This document shows, piece by piece, positions 6,407 to 10,018 of a stretch of 10,018 nt of DNA. Position 1 is the first letter of the stretch. Every line of letters starts with the position of its first letter. Made by a program: the position numbers and the translations under genes. Source of the stretch: Nitrososphaerota archaeon. Lineage in GTDB: Archaea; Thermoproteota; Nitrososphaeria; Nitrososphaerales; Nitrosopumilaceae. Below the pieces are notes generated by a model. The model was not told the origin of the DNA, searched no databases, and worked only from the letters and a program-made list of their open reading frames with translations. The stretch covers positions 1 through 10,018 of the forward strand of contig JAGWGS010000033.1 of assembly GCA_028867235.1 (NCBI GenBank), written 5' to 3'.

Positions 6407-7741
6407 TTGGAACCGCTTGAATTTTGCGATGTTTGTTTTCAGAGAGGAAAACCTAATCTCTGTGAAACATATAGAAACACATTTACAAAAACTACTTCAT
6501 TACAGTTCTCTCAGAAAACAAGATTGGACAAGATTCTCAACAGGCTTGAGATAAGACCACACTCTGTGGAGAAGAAATGGACTCTTGTTGTAGATTCTCA
6601 AAAACGTAATGAATTTCTTGATTCTCTATGGGGGGCAAACATTACTGTTCATACACTCGAAGATCATGTCAAGATCATAACTAGACTATACAAACCTGAA
6701 ATTAGAAAGCTAGGAGACCGTGAGGAAATTGAACTTTCAAGTAAAGAATCTTGGGAGGAGTTTGATCCAAAATCTAGAGATTGGATACCACTTGAGGTTG
6801 TAACAAAAAAAGACAAATTCTATGCTAATGTGAATCTTGGAAATGTTCTCAAATGTTCAAGTTTTGAAGGCACGACATATTTTCGAACGTATCTTAATGA
6901 TACAACTCCTATGCTTGCTTCTATGGAAAAACGTGCTGTATACAACATTGTTTCTACTCTTGCAGAATCAATAACCTCCACTTGGAAGTCTGATGCTGAA
7001 GGAAGCCGTGGATTTGTAGGGCTTGATCAGTTGCCGAATATACCTGATGAGATATTTAATGTGCTTAGAAGATTGGCAATTATAGACAAGAGAATTCCTA
7101 ATACCTTGATATTTGAAAATGATGACTATGAATTAATTAAAACAATTCTGGGTTGCATCAAAATAGATCTAGTCAAGTCTTCTGATGTCATGACTACTGT
7201 ACTGGATAAAAAGTCTGATGTTCCTATATTGCTTGATGACATACAAAAAGAGAGACTCGCTGTCGTGATTGATATTATAAAAGAGATGGGTGGAAAAATT
7301 GACCTAGAAAAAGAAGGTTTGTCTATTTCTGGCACTCGTGGATTGATTAGGATCGTGTTTGTTGACAATGATAAAAGTGTACAAGATGGAAATCTTGTGA
7401 AAATTGCAATATCTGCACTTGAAGATCCTCCAAGGTTCGCCGAAATTCTTTTCATGATAAAGAAACGATTAGGCCTTCTTGATCTGCCTCTTGAAAATAT
7501 GTTAAGCCAACACTGGCCGATAATTTCTGATAGTGATTTACACTATGTAATACAAACGGCAATCTCGTGGTGGTCGCATAATCCTATACTGGCTTCTAAA
7601 ATACTTGGTGATGGTGATAAATTCTACAAGGTGAAAGAATGGAATAACAAAATCAAAGAAGGAAAAATTCGCTCATCTCTTGATACTGTAACGCTAGGGA
7701 AAATTATTAAACAAAAGGAATCAAACGCGCTCAAATCATAG
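6407..7741 (+). CDS. Unrecognised 444-residue soluble protein with N-terminal Cys cluster, divergent from cdvC
   Basis: I do not recognise this family. With the TTG start at 6407 the protein has 444 residues and no transmembrane helix or signal peptide. Near the N terminus FCDVCFQRGKPNLC gives Cys7, Cys10 and Cys19 (CxxC-x8-C), which could bind zinc with a fourth ligand elsewhere. The body is mixed alpha/beta and highly charged. Residues 280-325 alternate helix and strand (ERLAVVIDIIKEMGGKIDL, GLIRIVFVDND), and the C-terminal third looks helical, with SWWSHNPILASKIL near 387-400. The reading frame stays open upstream to a stop at 6341 but holds no ATG, GTG or other TTG there, and the first in-frame ATG comes only near residue 169. 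So the TTG, without a good Shine-Dalgarno site, is the best choice. The gene is head-to-head with cdvC with 196 bases between. A division role is conceivable but unproven. Confidence 0.8.
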   Translation: MEPLEFCDVCFQRGKPNLCETYRNTFTKTTSLQFSQKTRLDKILNRLEIRPHSVEKKWTLVVDSQKRNEFLDSLWGANITVHTLEDHVKIITRLYKPEIRKLGDREEIELSSKESWEEFDPKSRDWIPLEVVTKKDKFYANVNLGNVLKCSSFEGTTYFRTYLNDTTPMLASMEKRAVYNIVSTLAESITSTWKSDAEGSRGFVGLDQLPNIPDEIFNVLRRLAIIDKRIPNTLIFENDDYELIKTILGCIKIDLVKSSDVMTTVLDKKSDVPILLDDIQKERLAVVIDIIKEMGGKIDLEKEGLSISGTRGLIRIVFVDNDKSVQDGNLVKIAISALEDPPRFAEILFMIKKRLGLLDLPLENMLSQHWPIISDSDLHYVIQTAISWWSHNPILASKILGDGDKFYKVKEWNNKIKEGKIRSSLDTVTLGKIIKQKESNALKS

Positions 7742-7776
7742 TTACAGTAATGATGTTGTGAATGTTATCTGACTCC

Positions 7777-7796
7777 ACAATTACCTGAAAAATTGT
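7777..7796 (+). terminator. Weak hairpin after the 444-residue gene, possible terminator
   Basis: ACAATT at 7777-7782 pairs with AATTGT at 7791-7796 around an eight-base loop, 36 bases after the stop codon. A moderately T-rich stretch follows (caactttgtcttcgtgtct). The stem is short and AT-rich, so it may add little to termination. Confidence 0.25.
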
Positions 7797-7852
7797 CAAC
7801 TTTGTCTTCGTGTCTTGTCATCTAACAAATATCCTTCTATTAATTGCGGGGA

Positions 7853-7898
7853 GGGTCTACAAATATCCTGAAAACATACTGTGGAATCTTTGTAGCCC
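7853..7898. other. Bulged hairpin in the convergent gap, small-RNA or structured-element candidate
   Basis: GGG-T-CTACAAA at 7853-7863 pairs with TTTGTAGCCC at 7889-7898, giving ten base pairs with one bulged T. Inside the 25-base loop TCC and GGA can add three more pairs. This is the most G+C-rich patch of the gap and is flanked upstream by GCGGGGA. No downstream gene on the plus strand is close enough for it to be a leader. It could be part of an independent small RNA or a terminator, but there is no promoter evidence strong enough to decide. Confidence 0.35.
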
Positions 7899-8061
7899 GA
7901 TCAACAGAGTAAGTTTCTTTATCTAAATATTTACTATATTTTCTTAGATCACTACGTGTTTAGCTTGATCATTATGTAATCTCATCAGCGATCAATGAGA
8001 TCGGACAAAAATATTCTTAAATCTATTCAAACATTGTTTCGTAAATATTAAAACAAAATCT

Positions 8062-8090
8062 ATTTGTGATGTGGAAATTTTATCACAAAT
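8062..8090 (-). terminator. Perfect 9-bp hairpin after the roadblock-like gene, likely terminator
   Basis: ATTTGTGAT at 8062-8070 and ATCACAAAT at 8082-8090 are exact reverse complements around an 11-base loop. Read on the minus strand, the hairpin begins 17 bases after the stop of the roadblock-like gene. It is followed by T-rich sequence (agattttgttttaatattt), the arrangement expected of a transcript end. An operator role is less likely at a gene's 3' end. Confidence 0.5.
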
Positions 8091-8106
8091 GATAAACTTT
8101 AATTTC

Positions 8107-8499
8107 TTATGCTACTATTTTTTTACTATCATTTATTTTTTCAATGATGCTTCTTTTGAGCTGAATTAGATTGTTGATAGGTCTTGAAACCACTACTATT
8201 ACATAATTAAAAAACTCAAAGGAAAACATTGTAAATTTCTCTCTCTCGTGAATTGTACTTGTAACTCTTCCAAGTTCATCATCATGATCTTTATTCATTG
8301 ATGCCTGGAGAACACATTGCATGAAAAACATCTCTTTTTTCAATGGATTATAGTATGTGTCAATAGCCTCCCTGACTTTTGTTTCTACAACTCTTCCCTT
8401 GTTGTTTAAAACAACAACTAAATTGATATTGTTATCTATGTTGATAATTTCATTACACATGTTGTCAAATCCAAAATAGCTGTCATATATCATTGACAT
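8107..8499 (-). CDS. Small roadblock-like protein, Thaumarchaeota-type conserved family
   Basis: This 130-residue protein has a profilin/roadblock-like order. An N-terminal helix (FDNMCNEIINID) leads into a hydrophobic strand, then a turn and a second strand (INLVVVLNNKGRVVETK). A helix follows (KKEMFFMQCVLQASM), then a charged segment with DDELGRVT. Two more strands (KFTMFSFEFFNYVIVVV) and a C-terminal amphipathic helix (LIQLKRSIIEKI) complete the fold. The NNKGRVVE and MFFMQ-x-DxELG pattern matches a family that I recall as abundant in ammonia-oxidising archaea and possibly catalogued as DUF6659; the number should be verified. Its function is unknown. Roadblock folds often bind small GTPases or act as homodimeric scaffolds. 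Two ATGs, at 8499 and 8493, could start it. It is divergent from the ABM-like gene and has its own probable terminator. Confidence 0.8.
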   Translation of the reverse strand: MSMIYDSYFGFDNMCNEIINIDNNINLVVVLNNKGRVVETKVREAIDTYYNPLKKEMFFMQCVLQASMNKDHDDELGRVTSTIHEREKFTMFSFEFFNYVIVVVSRPINNLIQLKRSIIEKINDSKKIVA

Positions 8500-8550
8500 A
8501 ACTGAAAAATGTAATAATGCATCAAAAGGATATGCCGTATAGACTGTTGC

Positions 8551-8557
8551 TATTTAT
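8551..8557 (-). promoter_or_regulatory. Possible TATA-like box for the roadblock-like gene
   Basis: ATAAATA on the minus strand is centred about 55 bases before the ATG at 8499. This predicts transcription start near 8528 and a leader of about 30 bases. Confidence 0.3.
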
Positions 8558-8566
8558 GATATCTCT

Positions 8567-8576
8567 ATAGTACTAT
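8567..8576. promoter_or_regulatory. ATAGTACTAT palindrome between divergent genes
   Basis: This exact ten-base palindrome lies between the divergent roadblock-like and ABM-like genes, next to a possible TATA box. Nine of its bases, ATAGTACTA, recur at 8677-8685 just inside the ABM-like gene, 110 bases away. It could be a protein-binding site; the evidence is only sequence symmetry and recurrence. Confidence 0.25.
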
Positions 8577-8664
8577 GATCCTATTTTGAATCTGATGCGT
8601 CTTGTATGATATATTCGATCAAGTTTTTATCTATGAAGTTACATTCTTCTTCAGGTGTATAATT

Positions 8665-9024
8665 TTGGAACCTTTCATAGTACTAGTGAAATACAAAATT
8701 AAAAAGAAAAAACTCGATAAAGCGAAAGATGCTATATCTGAGTATGTAGAGGCAGTGAAAAAACATGAACCTCAAACAATACACTATAAAGTCTTTCAAG
8801 ACAAAGATGACAATACTGTGTTTGTTCACATGATGTCATTTTTGGACAAGAATGCTAAAAAAACACATGAAAAAACCGCTCACTTGAAAAAACTAAAAAA
8901 AATTCTTATTCCTATATCAAAAGGAAAAGCAGAATATACTGATATGGTGGAATTCAAACTTATCAATGCTCAAGAAAAAATCGAGGCTACAAACATCTCT
9001 TCCTCGCATGAACCTGTTAAATAA
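8665..9024 (+). CDS. Small ABM-like (dimeric alpha/beta-barrel) protein, putative
   Basis: The product of 119 residues resembles the antibiotic biosynthesis monooxygenase (ABM) fold. A first strand (FIVLVKYKIKK) is followed by a helix (LDKAKDAISEYVEAVKKH), then strands (TIHYKVFQD and TVFVHMMSFLD). Next comes a His-containing helix (THEKTAHLKKLKKILIPIS) and a last strand (YTDMVEFKLI). The F-L-D-x-N-A-x-x-x-H-x-x-T-x-H-L-K-K-L segment is typical of ABM proteins. Some of these oxidise quinols or degrade haem, but many have no known activity, so a catalytic role should not be assumed. I chose TTG at 8665 because AGGTG lies seven bases upstream (8653-8657) and the fold begins right there. A longer frame from TTG 8602 adds residues unlike the family. 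The protein is very Lys-rich, and its last 20 residues look disordered. It converges on the kinase pair. Confidence 0.7.
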   Translation: MEPFIVLVKYKIKKKKLDKAKDAISEYVEAVKKHEPQTIHYKVFQDKDDNTVFVHMMSFLDKNAKKTHEKTAHLKKLKKILIPISKGKAEYTDMVEFKLINAQEKIEATNISSSHEPVK

Positions 9025-9036
9025 AATCTATTTTAT
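9021..9036. terminator. AT-rich palindrome between convergent genes, possible bidirectional terminator
   Basis: ATAAAAT-CT-ATTTTAT spans the stop codon of the ABM-like gene and continues into TCTCT. It gives T-rich sequence on both strands in the 40-base gap between two converging genes. The loop is too small for a stable hairpin as drawn, so termination would depend mostly on the T tracts. Confidence 0.3.
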
Positions 9037-9064
9037 CTCTAATGTTGTTGTATCTTACATGTGT

Positions 9065-9799
9065 TTAGGATTGGTGACTAACACTATGAAGAAAATTGTC
9101 AATTCTTTTCTGTAAATCATTGTGTATTTCTTGTACCGTTCTGTTTCCGTTAATGGGTATGAGACCATATTTTTTTTGCATTGCGTGAAATTCTTGTGAA
9201 ATCTTTTTCTGATATATGAGAAACGACTCGTACATGTCATCTGATAATCCCATGTCTGCGCCTGATTCATAATGATCTAATGTGGAATTTTTTTGAAATA
9301 CTCTATGTATCAAAACAGATGGTTCTACATCGAGATAAAATACAATGTCAGGTTTTATGGCAAATCCATATAGATTATGACACCATGTCTTGTCTAATCC
9401 TCTTACAACGTTTCTTGCTATTAATGTGTAAATGTACCTGTCTGCCAGTACAATATATCCTGCCTGTAACGCTGGTATTATTTTGTATTCAAATTGATCT
9501 GCAAAGTCTGCAGCATAATACAAGGCAAGGGTCTTCCTCCCTAAATTGTAATCTCTTTTTGCCTCCAAAATTCCTCTTCCCACCAACTCTGATCTTTTAA
9601 GACCTGTGTTAAGTACTGCATGACCGTCTGCCTCTAATCTCGTTGTTATTTCCTGAATCTGCGTACTACGACCGGATGCATCAGGCCCTTCTATGACTAT
9701 GAGTCTTCCTTTGATCTCTGTGTTTTGTAGATTTTTTATTCCATGTCCATAAAACTCCACCGTCCTTCTTCCAAGGTCCTTGTATTTTGTTCGCGACAT
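9065..9799 (-). CDS. Thymidylate-kinase-like protein with Arg in the P-loop (downstream copy of tandem pair)
   Basis: Thymidylate kinases convert dTMP to dTDP with ATP in the cytoplasm. This 244-residue protein carries a family P-loop, GPDASGRST at 38-46. The position normally held by the catalytic Lys is Arg44. The nucleotide-binding DRY motif is at 120-122 in LADRYIYTLIARN. A strand PDIVFYLDV (140-148) precedes the lid region HRVFQKN. About 30 residues precede the P-loop (with FYGHGIKN), longer than in E. coli-type enzymes. From memory, related bacterial proteins share both the FYGxGI lead and the GRST loop, which would make Arg a subfamily trait rather than decay. The motif ADMGLSDDMYESF is repeated in the adjacent gene. 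The gene starts two bases after the stop of its paralogue, so they form one operon. Whether it phosphorylates dTMP, another nucleotide, or is regulatory is open. Confidence 0.8.
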   Translation of the reverse strand: MSRTKYKDLGRRTVEFYGHGIKNLQNTEIKGRLIVIEGPDASGRSTQIQEITTRLEADGHAVLNTGLKRSELVGRGILEAKRDYNLGRKTLALYYAADFADQFEYKIIPALQAGYIVLADRYIYTLIARNVVRGLDKTWCHNLYGFAIKPDIVFYLDVEPSVLIHRVFQKNSTLDHYESGADMGLSDDMYESFLIYQKKISQEFHAMQKKYGLIPINGNRTVQEIHNDLQKRIDNFLHSVSHQS

Positions 9800-9801
9800 T
9801 A

Positions 9802-10018
9802 CTATCTTCTCTTCCTGGTTTTTGGTTGATGATCTTCTAAAAGCGGCATAATTTTTTTTCTTACGATGTTTTGCTGTTCTTCTATGTTTAAAGTTCCATC
9901 TATCACTGTAAACCCTTCACTTTCTGCAAGTGAATCATATTGCTCTATTATCCTGCCTTGGAAAATTCTGTAACTTTCATACTGATCATTGCTCAAATTC
10001 ATATCCATGCCTGCCTCG
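9802..10018 (-). CDS. Partial thymidylate-kinase-like protein (upstream paralogue), N terminus beyond the window
   Basis: Only the last 72 residues are present; the frame is open through the right edge, so the ATG at 10008 is internal. The fragment EAGMDMNLSNDQYESYRIFQ aligns with SGADMGLSDDMYESFLIYQ of the next gene, sharing D-M-x-L-S-x-D-x-YES. It continues in step through a helix and the strand FTVIDG, corresponding to LIPING. It is therefore the C-terminal part of a tandem paralogue of the downstream kinase. The tail is basic (KTRKRR), unlike its neighbour. The P-loop lies outside the window, so I cannot say whether this copy has Lys or Arg there. It is transcribed first, with two bases between the genes. 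Confidence 0.75.
   Translation of the reverse strand, partial: EAGMDMNLSNDQYESYRIFQGRIIEQYDSLAESEGFTVIDGTLNIEEQQNIVRKKIMPLLEDHQPKTRKRR

Larger units (their letters stand above)
7742..8106. other. 365-base convergent intergenic gap with several inverted repeats and no convincing gene
   Basis: This gap separates the stop of the unknown 444-residue gene from the stop of the small roadblock-like gene on the other strand. I find only very short open frames on either strand, the longest ATG frame noticed being 18 codons, and no tRNA-like cloverleaf. It does contain four inverted repeats (7777-7796, 7853-7898, 7979-8001, 8062-8090), an exact 11-bp direct repeat ACAAATATCCT (7825-7835 and 7859-7869), and five GATC sites between 7899 and 8002. 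The outer repeats are plausible terminators. The inner part could hold a small RNA. Confidence 0.6.

Noticed and set aside
6387..6550. ATG at 6387 starting an alternative frame across the beginning of the unknown gene
   Set aside because: The frame ends after about 55 codons, while the TTG frame continues for 444 codons. It would matter only if a sequencing indel joined the two.
7750..7788. Possible C/D box guide RNA (ATGATGT box C-like, then CTGA at 7769 and 7785)
   Set aside because: There is no C' box between the two CTGA motifs and the first box is imperfect, so the four-box architecture is not met.
9280..9600. 106-codon plus-strand open frame opposite the complete kinase gene
   Set aside because: It is a shadow of the kinase gene; Cys/Leu-rich with no recognisable fold.
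1..10018. CRISPR array, tRNA or rRNA gene, insertion sequence or prophage
   Set aside because: No regularly spaced repeats, cloverleaf, rRNA-like sequence, transposase, integrase or terminal inverted repeats with target duplication were seen.

Overview
The window is about 36% G+C by eye and most resembles an ammonia-oxidising-type archaeon (Thaumarchaeota/Nitrososphaerota). The pointers are a Vps4/CdvC-like ATPase with an N-terminal MIT domain, a small archaeal winged-helix regulator, a secreted C-terminally anchored protein with S-layer/CARDB-like character, a small protein of a type I associate with Thaumarchaeota, mixed ATG/TTG starts, and short or leaderless leaders behind AT-rich TATA-like boxes. 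The placement rests on protein character, not on a database match.

Left part (1-4997): a one-helix membrane protein, cut by the window edge, and a winged-helix regulator are read leftward as a likely pair. Divergent from them is a three-gene operon read rightward: an ABC ATPase of the MacB/LolD type, a 723-residue exported and membrane-anchored beta-sandwich protein, and a MacB/FtsX-type permease. The three genes overlap by 14 and 11 bases, so they are very probably translated together as one envelope machine. The anchored protein sits where bacterial systems have the MacA adaptor. A spaced 7-bp inverted repeat lies between the regulator and the operon.

Middle (5032-7741): the cell-division ATPase CdvC is read leftward and converges on the permease gene. 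Divergent from it is a 444-residue protein that I do not recognise, with a CxxC-x8-C cluster at its N terminus and a TTG start.

Right part (7742-10018): a 365-base convergent gap contains no convincing gene but four small inverted repeats, an 11-bp direct repeat and a cluster of GATC sites. Then come a small roadblock-like protein (leftward), a small ABM/dimeric alpha-beta-barrel-like protein (rightward), and two tandem thymidylate-kinase-like genes (leftward). The upstream kinase runs off the right edge; the downstream one has Arg in place of the usual P-loop Lys. I found no tRNA, rRNA, CRISPR array, insertion sequence or phage gene, and no clearly new defence or mobile system. The best leads are the unknown protein beside cdvC, the structured convergent gap and the kinase pair.
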